From Lepus europaeus (Eukaryota; Chordata; Mammalia; Lagomorpha; Leporidae), in NCBI RefSeq assembly GCF_033115175.1, contig NW_026909577.1, positions 1,054,001 through 1,118,000 on the forward strand: 64,000 bases of DNA, given 5' to 3'. Of this stretch, positions 12,314-24,224 are shown piece after piece. Each line of letters begins with the position of its first letter. The first letter of the stretch is position 1. A program made the translations under genes and the position numbers. Below the pieces are notes generated by a model. It was not told where the DNA came from. It made no database searches and saw nothing but the letters and a program-made list of their open reading frames with translations.

Positions 12314-13090
12314 TATCAAGATTTTATAGTCTTTTTCATTTGCTCTAATTTATGTATTTCAGGATTTTGGATTTTTTTAGAGATTTGGACCAGTTTCTTA
12401 GTTCAGAATGTCAGCAAAAAAAATCATTCAGTGGTATATTACATCTTGCCACTACCTTGAGTGTACAGTTTAAAAATTATAAATGTAGATTTCATATCTA
12501 AGCCTTTGACTGAAAAATAGAGGGAACAAAAGTAACCCATACTATACCAGTAAAGTCATCAATCAGTTCATTATAGAAATGCATATCCACTGACCCACGA
12601 CCTGCTAATATAAGACACCTTAACAAATCTCTAAGTCCCCAGACTACTTTGGATGCTGAAAAGAACAAGAAAGTGAAAGCTTGGAAAAATGAAAGAAGCC
12701 AACCTCCCTCCCACAGTCAATAATATTTTGACTGTTTGCTTCAGTGTTCCTCTTATACAAAGAAAGTGTATAAAGGAATATAGTTGATGGTTTGACCTTT
12801 GTTAAGGGATTTTAACTTGTCATTTTCAACCTTCACTGCACTTGGAAAATGAACTATCTTTAGTTGCATTTCCTATGTCCAGCAAACTGGATTAACCAGT
12901 CTTTGCCCTAGTCAGGATCCAGGTAGGCCCAAATAAAAAATGCCTTGTTGCTTACATATATAGGAGTGCCCAAATTCAGGTCCAAATGTTTATCATTAAG
13001 AACAAGTGATATCTGAGAGGATAAAACAAGGTAAATCAGGTAGTACTGCAAGTAAAGTTACTGAGAAGTATGGTCAGTACAATAAACAAA
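12314..13090. other. Intergenic sequence, nothing recognised
   Basis: No supported gene or repeat. Confidence 0.45.
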
Positions 13091-13104
13091 AGAATAAGGT
13101 ACAC

Positions 13105-13451
13105 AGGCCGGCGCTGCGGCTCAATAGGCTAATCCTCTGCCTGCGGCGCTGGCACACTGGGTTCTAGACCCGGTCAGGGCACCAGATTCTGTCCTGGTTG
13201 CCCCTCTTCCAGGCCAGCTCTCTGCTGTGGCCCGGGAGTGCAGTGAAGGATGGCCAAAGTGCTTGGGCCCTGTACCCCATGGGAGACCAGGAGAAGCACC
13301 TGGCTCCTGCCTTCGGATCAGCACGGTGCACCGGCCACAGTGCACCGGCCACAGTGGCCATTAGAGGGTGAACCAACGGCAAAGGAAGACCTTTCTCTCT
13401 GTCTCTCTCACTGTCTGCTCTGCCTGTCAAAAAAAAAAAAAAGAGAGAGAG
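13105..13451 (+). mobile_element. CSINE, young subtype
   Basis: Sense C repeat (GGCCGGCGCTGCGGCTCAAT head). Perfect target duplication AGAATAAGGTACA at 13091-13103 and 13452-13464. Confidence 0.95.
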
Positions 13452-13613
13452 AGAATAAGGTACATACTAAATATATTAGCAGATAACATTCTTAAGAAAA
13501 TATAGGAAAAAACAAGCCAACTAAAGCAAAAAATACAGAAAATGTAGCAGGAGTGGCCTTGATTGAGTAATTGTTAGTTTCAGAAGAGGTATATGGCAGG
13601 CAGTCACTCCATT

Positions 13614-13830
13614 CCCTTTTTTGATTTTTTTTATTTAAAAAATTTTATTTGTATAAATGGAGCAAATTTCATGTATCTCATACATACAGTTTTAAGTACA
13701 TAAGGACACTTCCTACCCCATCCTCACTCCCTCCCTCACTCCCACCCTTTCTCCTACTTCCTTTCTTATTTTTCTTTTAATTTTTGAGATAATATACATT
13801 TTTCCCTTGAGAACAAGTTTTATCATTAAT
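13614..13830 (-). mobile_element. Probable L1 3' end fragment
   Basis: T-rich start, then TTTATTTGTATAAATGGAGC and a pyrimidine-rich tract of CCCTCC/CTCACTCCC type. This is the layout of a reversed L1 3'UTR with its polypurine tract, but diverged from the two rabbit L1 copies elsewhere in the window. Confidence 0.55.
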
Positions 13831-14130
13831 CAAAGAAGCACCTAAGGAAACAGGCAATGGAGTTCGAAATTTCCCACATTGAAAATGAGAGAAAAAAAAT
13901 ACCTAATTGCATTTCTTTAAGCTTTTCTTTTAACAACTCAATAAGAATCCAGAAAAGTGGTTAGAATACATATAAAATATGTTATGATATGAACTTCCTG
14001 GGGAAAATCAATATGAAACAGAATATTGAATTAATGTCAGGGGAAAAGGGCCTTTGTTAACCATGAAAAGGTTGTGACTTTTAACAAAATGTATAGCTCA
14101 ATAATATATTTTTTAAAAAGCTTATAACTA

Positions 14131-14456
14131 GGGGGCGGTGCTGTGGTGCAGTGGGTTAAAGCCCCAACCTGCAGCACCAGCGTCCCATATGGGCACCAAT
14201 TCAATCCACTTCCAATCCAGCTCTCTGCTATGGCCTTAGGAAAGCAGTAGAAGATGGCCCAAGTCCTTGGGTCCCTACATGCATGTGGGAGACCCAGAAG
14301 AGGCTCCAGGTTCCTGGCTTCAGATTGGTGCAGCTCTGGCCGTTGTGGTCATCTGGGGAGTGAACCAGGGGATGGTTGACCTCTCTCTCTCTCTCTCTGG
14401 CTCTACCTCTCTCTGTAACTCTGTCTTTCAAATAAATAAATAAAAAAAATAATAAT
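14131..14456 (+). mobile_element. CSINE
   Basis: Sense C repeat. Imperfect target duplication around AAAAAGCTTATAACTA (14115-14130) and AAAAATCTTATAATTA (14457-14472). Confidence 0.92.
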
Positions 14457-14512
14457 AAAAATCTTATAATTAGATAGGACATTTTATTGGGGATAGTTAG
14501 CATCTTGATTTA

Positions 14513-14536
14513 AACACACACACACACACACACACA
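14513..14536 (+). repeat. (CA)n microsatellite
   Basis: Uninterrupted CA dinucleotide run. Confidence 0.9.
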
Positions 14537-16199
14537 TAAATGATCCAAAATGGGAAAGGGAAGTCTTAGGAAATGTTTACACATACAAATGATTAGTTCT
14601 AGATTGTTAAAGAAAAGTTATTCCATGATAAAGCATACTATACTGCTAAAGCATAGTAAAAAAAAAAAAAAACAAAAAAAACAACCTTCAGTCATGATTC
14701 CTGCCATAGATGTAGAATCCACTTCAAGGGTGTCTTGTTGCATTGGGTAGAGATTGGACTCAGTGCTGAATAAAGCACAGACCAGAGGGAATTCCTAGCC
14801 AGAGAGCAGGGCGGGGAGGGGGTGAGGTTGTCAGTGGATGGAAATTACTAAGAGGAGCCCTTAGACGTAAGGGGATCCTCTTTAAACCAACTTAACGAGA
14901 TTCTTGCTGAAGACAGGCCAGGCTGATCTGACAACACCCAGGGACAATGGCCAATGAGGAACCTGATCAGGTATCCAGGGTAATCAGATATTGAGGGTGA
15001 GGATAGGGGGGTGGTTCTTGCTAAGCAGACTTAGCAGAGTTCTTTGCTAAAACTGGATTTCATGAGGAAGTGCACAGATGGGCCTTCCAGAAGACTCAGA
15101 AGCATGAACAAGCTTTGCCCAAGCAAAGAATCTTTGCCAAAGTAAATGATTAACCCAGTTATATTTTACATTATCAAAACTAGGAAATAGCAAATGCCTT
15201 TATGGTATCAATTAAAAGCAAAAAGGGAACATTTTGCTTATGTTATTTGGAATTCAATTTACATAGAATGGACTAGTGCATAACAGAAAACCATAGGAAA
15301 TGGAATTGAATTAAAAATCATTTTGAAGTTTTCTAAAACAAACCAGGCCCAACTATTTAACAGTTTTTCATCATTTTCTTTAATAGAATCATAGTATTAG
15401 TGGGAATAAAGGAAATATTAGTATATGTTATGCAGCATTTAGTCTAAAATAAAATACCACAGACACTGCCTCTGGATATCTTGTTTGAAAATTGAATCTA
15501 CTGGGATATAAACTCTGCAGTGTGGAGTAGCTGCTCCATGAAAGACCTTCACCCAGATAATAAGTGTGACTTATTAAAGGAAAACAAAGTATTTCTTTAT
15601 TGGGAAAAGAAAGTGGGAATCCCAGAACTACAAATTTTGTTCTCAGAAGTTCTCGTTTGAATGAAAAACCCACAAGTGCCATAACATACTACCTTCCCTG
15701 GTCTCACGGCTTCCTTTGCTCCTTTGTCCCTGTTCTGAACACTTCTCACCTTTGCACCCCTGGACCCTCTCTGTCACCTAATATCCAATTCTAACCAGTA
15801 TTTCTGTCACCAAATCGATCTTGTCAACACCTCAAGATAGTTATACAAAAACAGCTCTACTTAAACAAGTTCTCTGACAAATTTCTTTGAAGAACCCTCA
15901 TATAAAAGGCAGAAAAGACATTCTGAGGAAGCAAATAAGTTATTTGGAGCATCTCAAAAACAGGCCTAAAGCAGGGAAACCTATGAGTATGCTGGAGGAT
16001 TTGCAGATGCTGGGGAGCATTGTGCATTGAGTGTTTGCTTATTACTTGTTTTGGAGCGTTCCTCCTGTCTTCCTTCTACGTAATCTTCCTAAGTGATCGT
16101 ATGCAGTCCTTGCATGTACATGCCTCCCATGCACTGGGAGTTCCACATTACAGCTCAGACTTCACCACTGAGTTCTAAATTCGTCTACTCCTAGTAGAC
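14537..16199. other. Intergenic sequence, nothing recognised
   Basis: 14,740-15,060 is GC-richer than its surroundings and might be an old LTR or DNA-transposon relic, but I could not assign it. No gene supported. Confidence 0.4.
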
Positions 16200-16633
16200 G
16201 CTCCATTGGGTGTCTCACAGTAACCTCAAATGCGCCATGTACACACTGGAACCTTCAGTTCTGAACAGCTCTACAATCTTTCCACTATCGACCACCCAGT
16301 TGGTGTAAGTCCAAGACGTAGAAATTATCCTCAGTGACTTTTTATTTCCTGTTGTCACCAAATCCACTACATCAGCAACTCGCATCAAATTTTTCCAGGT
16401 CTCTATCTCCATGATCACCCCCTCCAACCTGGAACACCATTCTATCTCAGCTGCTGCAATGGCTTCCCAACCAGCCCCCTCTGTCCCTGTTGATAATTCC
16501 TCCCATCAGCCACCAGAATGACATTGTAGAAGGTAAATCATATTTTATAATGGCTCTATTTAAAATTCTGCCACAGACATTTGGTGCAGCATTAAAGACA
16601 CCCCTTGGAATAACCACATCCCATCTAATAGAT

Positions 16634-17006
16634 GAGTGCCTGTTTCAAGTCCCAGCTCATTCAGTTCAAACTCAGCTTCCTGCTAATGCCCAAAACCCTG
16701 GGAGGTGCATGTGTTTTCTTAAGTACCTGGGTCCCTGCTACCCATGTGGGAGATTTGGTTGGACTTCTGTCTGCTCCAGCCTTTGTTGTTGGAGGCATTT
16801 GTGGAGTGAACCAGCAGGTTAAAGATCTCTCTTCTCTTCTCTTCTCTTCTCTTCTCTTCTCTTCTCTTCTCTTCTCTTCTCTGTCTCTCTCTCTCCCTCC
16901 CCCTCCCCCTTCCCCTCTCCCTCCCTCCCTCCCTCCCTTTCTCTCTGTCCCCCTTCTACCTCCCTGCCTATGTCTCTCTGCCTCTCAAATACAATTCTTA
17001 AAATCT
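16634..17006 (+). mobile_element. CSINE, old, with expanded pyrimidine microsatellite
   Basis: Body and tail of a diverged C repeat; the head is degraded. Its TC-rich segment has expanded into (CTTCT)n at about 16,828-16,881 followed by CT/CCCT-rich sequence. Confidence 0.78.
16828..16881 (+). repeat. (CTTCT)n pentanucleotide microsatellite
   Basis: About ten tandem CTTCT units inside the SINE pyrimidine tract. Confidence 0.92.
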
Positions 17007-17450
17007 GACATTTGAATCTTCACCAGGACCCAGAGACCTGATCTGTTTCTCACCTTCCTCTCTAACCTCTAACTCCAGATATGTCCTCCCTAAAGACTGT
17101 GCTGTTCCTCTGCTAGAATGTTCTCCTCCAAACTCTTTGTATGACTGATTCCTCTTACTTGTTGTCTCAAGTCAAAAGTCACTTTCTCAAATGGACTGGT
17201 CCCTCTAATCCACATATCGGTACTTTTTTTTTACATTACTTTTCCTCATATGTACCTTTTTTACTTATCTCTTACCTTTTCTCTTTTTATGTCTTGTCTG
17301 CATTGCTGTTCCAGTCCTAGGCATACAATGGGAGCACTGTAAACATTTGTGAATAAATGAATGAATGGACTGGTTATAAATATATATTAATATGTGTAGT
17401 TTGTTAAATATAATATCAATATACATATTTCAAACAATAGTAACAAAATG

Positions 17451-17700
17451 GGGGCCAACACTTTGGCATAGCAGGTAAAGTCGCCACCTGCAGTGCCAGC
17501 ATCTCACGTGGGCACTGGTTCAAGTACTGGCTGCTCTACTTCCAACCCAGCTCTCTGCTATGGCCTGGGAAGGCAGTAGATGATGCTTGGGCCCCTGCAC
17601 CCCCATGGGACACCTGGAAGAAGCTCCTGGCTCCTGAATTTGGATCATGATAGCTCTGGCCATTGCAACCATTTGGGGAGTGAACCAGTGGATGGAAGAC

Positions 17701-17731
<31 letters not shown>

Positions 17732-17814
17732 CCTCTCTCTCTCTCCCTCCCTCCCTCCCTCCCTCTCTGCCTCTCTATGTAACTCTTTCAAATAAGTAAA
17801 TGAATATTCTAAAA
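17451..17814 (+). mobile_element. CSINE
   Basis: Sense C repeat with a (TC)n / (CCCT)n expansion at 17,703-17,765. Imperfect target duplication ATAGTAACAAAATG / ACAGTAACAGAATG on either side. Confidence 0.93.
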
Positions 17815-18176
17815 AACAGTAACAGAATGTTTTAAAACGTAGATATTTGGTTATATATTAATGACTTAATTAAGCAAATATTCATTGAGTACTAAGTACA
17901 AGATAGTATATTAAGAGAATTTTTTTTCAACTAAATGTATATTCTGGGGGCGAACAGTCTCTCTCATGTAATTCTAGAGGTTGTGTAATTGGTACACCCC
18001 ATAAGAAGGACATTAAGCAAGTTCTTCAAAAGTGATAGGTGCATATACCCATTAATCTAGTCACTGCATTTCTGCAAACTCATCATATAGATATATTTGC
18101 ATGTGTACAAAATAATGTATGTGTAAGGCTACCAAGGACAGCATTCATTATTTTAACGACTGTTAGAAACTACCCA

Positions 18177-18489
18177 GGGGCCGGCGCCATGGCTCACTTG
18201 GCTAATCCTTCGCCTGCATTGCCGGCATCACATATGGGCGCCAAGTTCTAGTCCCGGCTGCTCCTCTTCCAGTCCAGCTCTCTGCTGTGGCCCAAGAGGG
18301 CAGTGGAGAATGGCCCAAGTGCTTGGGCATCTGTACCCGCATGGGAGACCAGGAATAAGCACCTGGCTCCTGGCTTCAGATCGGCGCAGTTCTGGCTGTA
18401 GTGGCCATTTGGGGGGTGAACCAATGGAAGGAAAACCTTTCTCTCTGTCTGTCTCTCTCTCTCTCACTGTCTAACTCTGTCAAAAAAAA
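18177..18489 (+). mobile_element. CSINE, young subtype
   Basis: Sense C repeat (GGGGCCGGCGCCATGGCTCA head). Target duplication AAACTACCCA at 18167-18176 and 18490-18499. Confidence 0.95.
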
Positions 18490-18514
18490 AAACTACCCAA
18501 ATATTCATATAAGG

Positions 18515-19655
18515 CTGCGATGATTTGGTTATTCTTGGTGTCCCATAAAGTTTCCTGTGCTGGAGCTTGGCCTGCAGTATCAGGGAATTGTAACTGTTGT
18601 GGGCAATAGGGCCCCCAGCTGAGCTCCATTCCAGGTTCTTCCCTCCACATGTGAAAGAATTCAAAGCGGAGGCATAAAGCGGTACAGGGAAGCAGGGTTT
18701 ATTTAAAGCAAAAGTACACACTGAAGAAATGAGTCAGACCAGCTCAAGAGAAAGAGAATAAACAAAGAACCAAAACATAAGAAGATTTAAAACACAACAA
18801 CAACCAAAAAACCCTCAAAAAGTTTCCAACCATGCTTTTAACCATGGGCAGACATAGGGGTTGGTGTCTGGAGTGGAACTCAGTTGAGTATTCAAGGTGG
18901 AGTGGAGTTTGGGGCAGGGCTTGGGGAACACCCATTTCTGTGCCCTTTTCTGGAAATACAGGAATTTGTCATGGCATCAGGTATATGATGGGAGGGCAAG
19001 TGTTCCCCATGGTAATTTTATTATAATGACATTATAATGACCCAAAGGTCACTGCAGGGATCTATCTTAGAGCCCTATTGGATATTTCCAGCTGGAAATA
19101 AGCTTGCAACATTGTAGAATTTCTGCATGGATTTGGGTAGGGGGTAGGGGGTATTTGGTGGTGCACAGAAAACAGAACTGGAAGAGAGTTTGTGTTGTGC
19201 ACACAAAAGGAGTTCAGTGGTAGACAGCTGTCTCCCCAGCCGGTCTGGCAGTCATACAGGAGAAGGCTGCAGCTGCCGGCAGGTCGCACTGCCACACAGC
19301 GTGGCTGGAACTGTCAAACAGGGCCTATACCACCACACAGGTCAAGCTGTGAAACCAAGGGTCATCTGCCCATATCATAATCTTTAAGAGGGGAGAGCTA
19401 GTGGAAGGTAACTAGGTCTTTGAGAACTATTTCTTGCTGGATGCTGGCTAGTTGCTGTGAGAGTAGATGATTATAAAAAGAGCAAGCTTGTCCCCTGAAC
19501 CTCTCTTGCTTTCTGTCTCACAATGCCATCTCTCCCTTCTACATACAGCAAGGTCTCTTTCTGTTTCTCTCCCATGTTATGCTACAGCCAGGGTACCCTC
19601 CCCCTGCCCCGGCCAGGACATCAGCCTCTGTAATAGCAACAGAAAATAGACCAAG
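18515..19655 (+). mobile_element. MaLR (MST/THE1-like) LTR, split
   Basis: The left piece, about 18,515-18,609, has the MaLR opening (GATTTGGTTATTC then GTGTCCCATAAAGTTTC). The right piece, about 19,385-19,655, has the downstream LTR part (GTGGAAGGTAACTAGGTC, GATTATAAAAAGAGCAAGCT) and the terminal AATAGACCAAG. Between them lies a foreign segment of about 775 bp, listed separately. Confidence 0.65.
18610..19384 (-). mobile_element. Insertion inside the MaLR LTR, possibly a reversed solo LTR
   Basis: About 775 bp separating the two halves of the MaLR LTR. It contains CAGGGTTTATTTAAAGC, which read on the minus strand gives an AATAAA-type signal. GC-richer at its right end. No clear target duplication found, so LTR identity is an inference. 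Confidence 0.35.
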
Positions 19656-19659
19656 AAAA

Positions 19660-19872
19660 AAAAAGTACTAGTTGATAAGATTGTAGTATATCTGTACAAT
19701 GAAATCATATGCATCCACTTAACAGCAGGAGGATGATGAGAAATCTCTGTGATAAATCAGGAAAGACCATCAGTAATACATGAAACAAAAATTAGCAAGA
19801 ATAGTTACCTTTGAATCAGGAAGTGGGCATTTGGAGGCTGGGAGTGGGAAAGACCTTCATTATACCTTTCAG
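19660..19872 (+). mobile_element. Possible old L1 fragment
   Basis: Contains GTAGTATATCTGTACAATGA and a downstream TAGTTACCTTTGAATCAGGA, resembling old L1 ORF2-end / 3'UTR sequence. Diverged. Confidence 0.4.
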
Positions 19873-19874
19873 GT

Positions 19875-20045
19875 GTGTGCTGTGGTTTGACTATTGTCTC
19901 CCAGAGGCCATGTGGGGGAAATTTAACCTATAAAGTAACAGTGTGAAGAGGTGGGGCCTTTGATGCTTTCTGTCTCTGCTACTCTGCTTCCAATCCAGTT
20001 GCCAGCTACTGTGCCTGGAAAGGCAGCAGTAGGTGACAACCCAAC
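19875..20045 (+). mobile_element. MaLR LTR fragment joined to a SINE fragment
   Basis: 19,875-19,968 opens GTGCTGTGGTTTGACTATTG and has GTGAAGAGGTGGGGCC, typical of an MST/MLT1 LTR start. From about 19,970 to 20,045 the sequence matches the middle of a C repeat (CTTCCAATCCAGTTGCCAGC). Confidence 0.55.
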
Positions 20046-20660
20046 AAATTTAGTGGCAAGATTCCATTCTGATACATACTAGTTACACACATGATATAGA
20101 TGTGGAATATAAATAATAATGTATACCTTAAATAAAATGTTAGAAATAATAAATAAATAATAAGTCTTTATGGTGAAGAAAGCTAATGCTTCTCAAAATA
20201 ACCTGCAGGATTTAGCTTCCTGGCCAGAAAATGGGCTGGGCTTGTTTTATTGTGGACTTTGTTTTATAATAATGCTTTATCTATTGTAAATGCAAAGCTT
20301 TCTGAGTCAAATAATTACTTTAGAGGAAATAGTTAATTTTTTTTCTTGGTCAACAATAAAATTGATTTATGAATAGAACTAGATTCTATATAATGAATAA
20401 ATATTTGTAGTACTTACAAGCTTATGGTTTAGTATAACCAATTTTATTAGAGATTTTTCTATTTTTATTACTGAGGTATTCAAACTTTCTTTTTCAAATC
20501 TTTATAAATCTCTAACAAAGTTTCACTGTTTGAGCAATGGAATAATCATGGGATTTTAATGATGATATACTAAGATTAATGATGATTACTAAGATTTAAT
20601 GATGTTATACTAAGATTACTCTTAGACAAGCCCAGTATAATGAATAGTGAATTCATGAGT
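20046..20660. other. Intergenic sequence, nothing recognised
   Basis: AT-rich; no gene or assignable repeat. Confidence 0.4.
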
Positions 20661-20699
20661 GCTGTGGACTGAATTGTGTCCCCTTCAAATTCATCCTAG

Positions 20700-20818
20700 C
20701 CCAGCCTCAGCCATTGTGACCAGTGACCCAGTGGATGGAAGACCTCTCCCTCTCTCTCTCATCTGTCTCTTTTTCTCTGTAATTCTCTCTGTGTAACTAA
20801 AAAGTAAATAAACCTTTA
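20700..20818 (+). mobile_element. CSINE 3' fragment
   Basis: Only the 3' third of a C repeat (GTGACCCAGTGGATGGAAGA, TC-rich, tail), lying inside the MLT1 LTR. Confidence 0.8.
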
Positions 20819-20826
20819 AAGAAGAA

Positions 20827-21160
20827 GGGGACTGGTGCTGTGGCGTAGCACGTAGAGCCGCACGTAGCACGCAGCATGGCGTAGCACATAGCTGGCATCA
20901 CATATGGGCGCCAGTTCAAGTCCCAGCTGCTCCACTTCCGATCCAGCTCTCTGCTATGGCCTGGGAAAGCAGTGGAGGATGGCCCAAGTCCTTGGGCCCC
21001 TGCACCCACATGGGAGACCAGGAGGAAGCTCTTGGCCCCTGGCTTCGGATCTGTGCAGCTTCGGCCATTGCAGCCATCTGGGGAGTGAACCAGCGGGTGG
21101 AAGACCTCTCTCTCTCTCTCTCCCTCTCTCCCTCTCTCCCTCTCTCCCTCTCTCCCTCTC

Positions 21161-21193
<33 letters not shown>

Positions 21194-21260
21194 GCTTCTC
21201 CTTCTCTCTGTGTGTGTAACTGTGACTTTCAAGCAAAATAAATAAAAATATTTTTAAAAA
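20827..21260 (+). mobile_element. CSINE with duplicated head segment
   Basis: Sense C repeat. Near 20,840-20,892 the phrase TGGCGTAGCAC is repeated with variants, lengthening the tRNA-like head. The TC tract at 21,104-21,192 is expanded as TCTCCC repeats. Confidence 0.88.
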
Positions 21261-21432
21261 AAGAAGATGACAGCCGTCTACAAGGCAGGAGGAAACCCTA
21301 CCCAGAAGCTAAATTGACCAACACATTGATCTTGCACTTCCAAACCTTCAGAACTCTGAGAAAGTAGGTTTCTGTTGTCTCTGCTGCCATGTCTGGAATT
21401 TTGTTATGGCCCTCAGAGTAGACTAATAACAG

Positions 21433-23756
21433 TGAATAAACAAAAAAATCCATATCTTTCAACTATATTTTGTTCCTATTTCATGCTTTTCCTCAAGCTA
21501 TCTTTAACCAATACTGATCAATTAATTTTCCTTTCCATTGCTCTGTTCTAGTTTGATAAGCCACATCAGTAATAGAAGAAGGAAAAGGAGAGCAAAGAAT
21601 AGAGATCATCTACATGCCAAGCAAGCACCTTATTAAATGCTAACTTTTAATTATTCACAGAGCTCAAGTGAATACGATACATTCTTTATGAAAATGAAGG
21701 TAAATCTAGATGGAAAGGGATTTCTTGATTTAGTCCCTTTTCTGTCCAACTAAACAAAGGTTGCAGAGAGAATTTTCACAGCGTGAAAGGGATTTGCCTT
21801 TAGAGAGACCCGGGTGTATTGGTTTTGGATAACCCACTTAGACATTCTGAACTTGAGTTTCTTCTATGTGTAAAGGGATAATAATATCTACCTCACAAGG
21901 TGTCTGGAGAATTGAGATATCAAACAACACTCCATAAAAGCCTGCTGTGATTACGAAGAAAAAGAAGTAGAATTTAGCTCAGAGGAACTATGGTGTTTGA
22001 ATCGATTAGCAATAAAACTTGGCTGCATGCAAACTTGACTTGACTCTCTCAGAGAGAGAACAACAGACTAAAGTATGCACCACACATAGAAATACAGTCT
22101 GAAAAACTGAAACTGATGGCTGTCTGTATTTTTTTAAGGGGTGAGGAACCACAAGAAGCCACCACTCCATTTGCAGGAGTATCACTACTTCCTCATTTCT
22201 AGAGCTACCTGTGGCTTTAGTTTGTTACCAAACACCAGCTCTGCCTGTGGTGGCTGGGGTTTCTCAACACTCCTGAGGGATTCCTAATGTTGGAGTCCAG
22301 CTCATCATTCAACATTTTTTGATAAAAATGAAACTTTGAGCCTTTTAAATTTTTTGAGCCTTTTAATTTTTAAAATCATTCCTTTAATTAATCGCATTTT
22401 CATGACTACAATAGAATTTCATCTTTGTGGCCAGAAATAAATCAGCAATCACAGGGGAAAAAACTGACCCCAGCTCAGAACCTCTTCGCTGATTAGAAAG
22501 TGCTAAGAAGTTATTTCTTCCTTTGAGAAAGAAGTTCAAATATCCAAAACAAGCTAACTAAACCTAACTTCAAGAGAAAGGAAATCAAAGACTTTTGTTC
22601 CTTGTCATTTGGCATTCGTTACTAGGCCTAATGGAAGCAAAGTTAAAATGAGTAATTTCTGTGTATCTTCAAGTCCACCTATGCTAGGTCCTCTCCTGCC
22701 CTGCTGCAGGTCTCACCCATGACTGCCACAATGCTACCCGGAGTGTCACAGTAAACAGATGAAACTACCAATGAGTAACTTAACATCTGCCAAATAGAAT
22801 CAGAACCATGGAAAAAAAGTTTGTCAGTGAATGAGGAAGGAGATCTTTTTCAGATGCTCTATTTTCACAAACATTTCTTAGAATACCTTTTGATATTCAC
22901 TAAGTTTTAGAATGAATGTTCCACGTGTTAATATGGAAGGGACAATTGTCAGCTTTAAACACACAGGGGCAGGGCAGAAATAGATTTTACATCAAATGAT
23001 ATTAATTTATATCTCCTTTACTATTACCTGAATTTAAAAATTAACTGCATGAGTAAATAATCTAAATAAATAAATATGAATAACTCTAGTTAGCTAATTT
23101 CAACTTTCCATAGTCTTTCATATCGCCTCTAAAGTTTTCTTTATTTTGTGTGCATGAAACTTGTATATCATTACAGATCATAAAACACACTTCTAGGAAA
23201 TCTCCTTTTACCAGTTAAGGTATTCACTGAGAAATAAAGAATACTTAGAAACTTAGCAGTGACACAGAAGCCCTTAAGATAAAATTCTCAGTTCTTTTAT
23301 CCTCAAGATTTTCTCCATTGGGAGAAAAAATATTTTATAACAAAGCAAAGCAATGGATAATAGAAACAAAAGATAAACCTTTAAATGAGAGAGAGAGAAA
23401 AAAACTCAGGAGGAACAGAACACATTGAGATTTTTACAGCAGGCAGAGAGGCAGTTCTGATCCCTTTCCCATGAGAGAAAAGACTTCTAAATTCTTGGAA
23501 TGCAGCTGGGATTATTAAAGTGGACAGACCATTGATAGTCCGTCTCCTTGGCCCCACATGTGTGCTACTTTCAGCATCCCAGGCATGCCTTTGTTGCCAG
23601 GGGGACTCCGTGTGGGTTTCAATGGCAGAGTCCCCAGAGAACTCCTCTGGGGTCAGGTGACCTTCTGGGAGGAGTGGCTAAAACAACAAGTGCCATTTTC
23701 TCTCTGCAGCCTTCACTTTTACCTAAGGTTTTCTCTGATACTTTCTTTATCAATTA
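21433..23756. other. Intergenic sequence, nothing recognised
   Basis: Longest stretch without an assignable repeat. 23,540-23,700 is GC-richer with short open frames of 69 and 81 codons, but no domain or splice structure supports a gene. Confidence 0.45.
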
Positions 23757-23811
23757 AGAAATTTTTTTATTTATTTGAAAGGCAGAGTTACAGAGAGAGG
23801 TAGAGACAGGT
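23757..23811 (-). mobile_element. CSINE 3' end fragment
   Basis: Reversed tail and start of a C repeat (TTTATTTATTTGAAAGGCAG), cut off after about 55 bp. Confidence 0.7.
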
Positions 23812-23837
23812 TTGGCTATCAATTTGGCATCTGAATT

Positions 23838-23840
23838 GGT

Positions 23841-23906
<66 letters not shown>

Positions 23907-23930
23907 AGGGAGGGAGGGAGGGAGGGAGGA
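23838..23930 (+). repeat. Compound (GT)n(GA)n(GGGA)n microsatellite
   Basis: Three adjacent tracts: GT, then GA, then GGAG/GGGA units. Purine-rich and likely highly variable in length. Confidence 0.93.
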
Positions 23931-24224
23931 GAAACAGAAGAAACTATCAGAGGAAAACCTTAGGAAAAGTGAAGGTTGTGGGGAGAAAATGCACAGCCCC
24001 AGCCCCTTTAAGTTCTTAAATCTGGAGCCGTTGCTGTGGTCCACCAGGTTAAAGCAAATGAGATACAGACACTGTTGTGATTGTCTAATTATCTTTATAT
24101 CACGGAAGGCTATGGTAAGTAATTCTAAGTTTGGTAAAAATATTCTCAGAAGAGAACACATTAAAAAATAGTAAGTAGAAACAACTTTTATTCTTTAAGA
24201 GTATAGATGGGCTAAAATTAATAA

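Larger units (their letters stand above)
16200..17368 (+). mobile_element. L2 LINE 3' part, split by a SINE
   Basis: Old pyrimidine-rich sequence with L2-like phrases (CTGCAATGGCTTCCCAACCAG near 16,454; TTCCTCTGCTAGAATGTTCT near 17,104) and the L2-style terminus ATTTGTGAATAAATGAATGA near 17,346. Interrupted by the SINE at about 16,634-17,006. The 5' limit is uncertain. Confidence 0.65.
20661..21432 (+). mobile_element. MLT1-like MaLR LTR, interrupted by SINEs
   Basis: The left end, GTGCTGTGGACTGAATTGTG at 20,661, is a classic MLT1 opening. The right part, 21,265-21,432, carries TTGATCTTGCACTTCCAAAC, TTCAGAACTCTGAG and a terminal ATTTTGTTATGGC...GACTAATAAC. The two are separated by a SINE fragment and a SINE. 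Confidence 0.72.

Noticed and set aside
20904-21245. 113-codon and similar frames inside C repeats throughout the window
   Set aside because: C repeats contain recurring open stretches giving the same GDQEEA / LSLSLS-type peptides in many copies; these are SINE artefacts.
23754-24161. 135-codon and 119-codon frames on opposite strands
   Set aside because: Both run through the GT/GA/GGGA microsatellite and give serine-leucine or arginine-glutamate runs.
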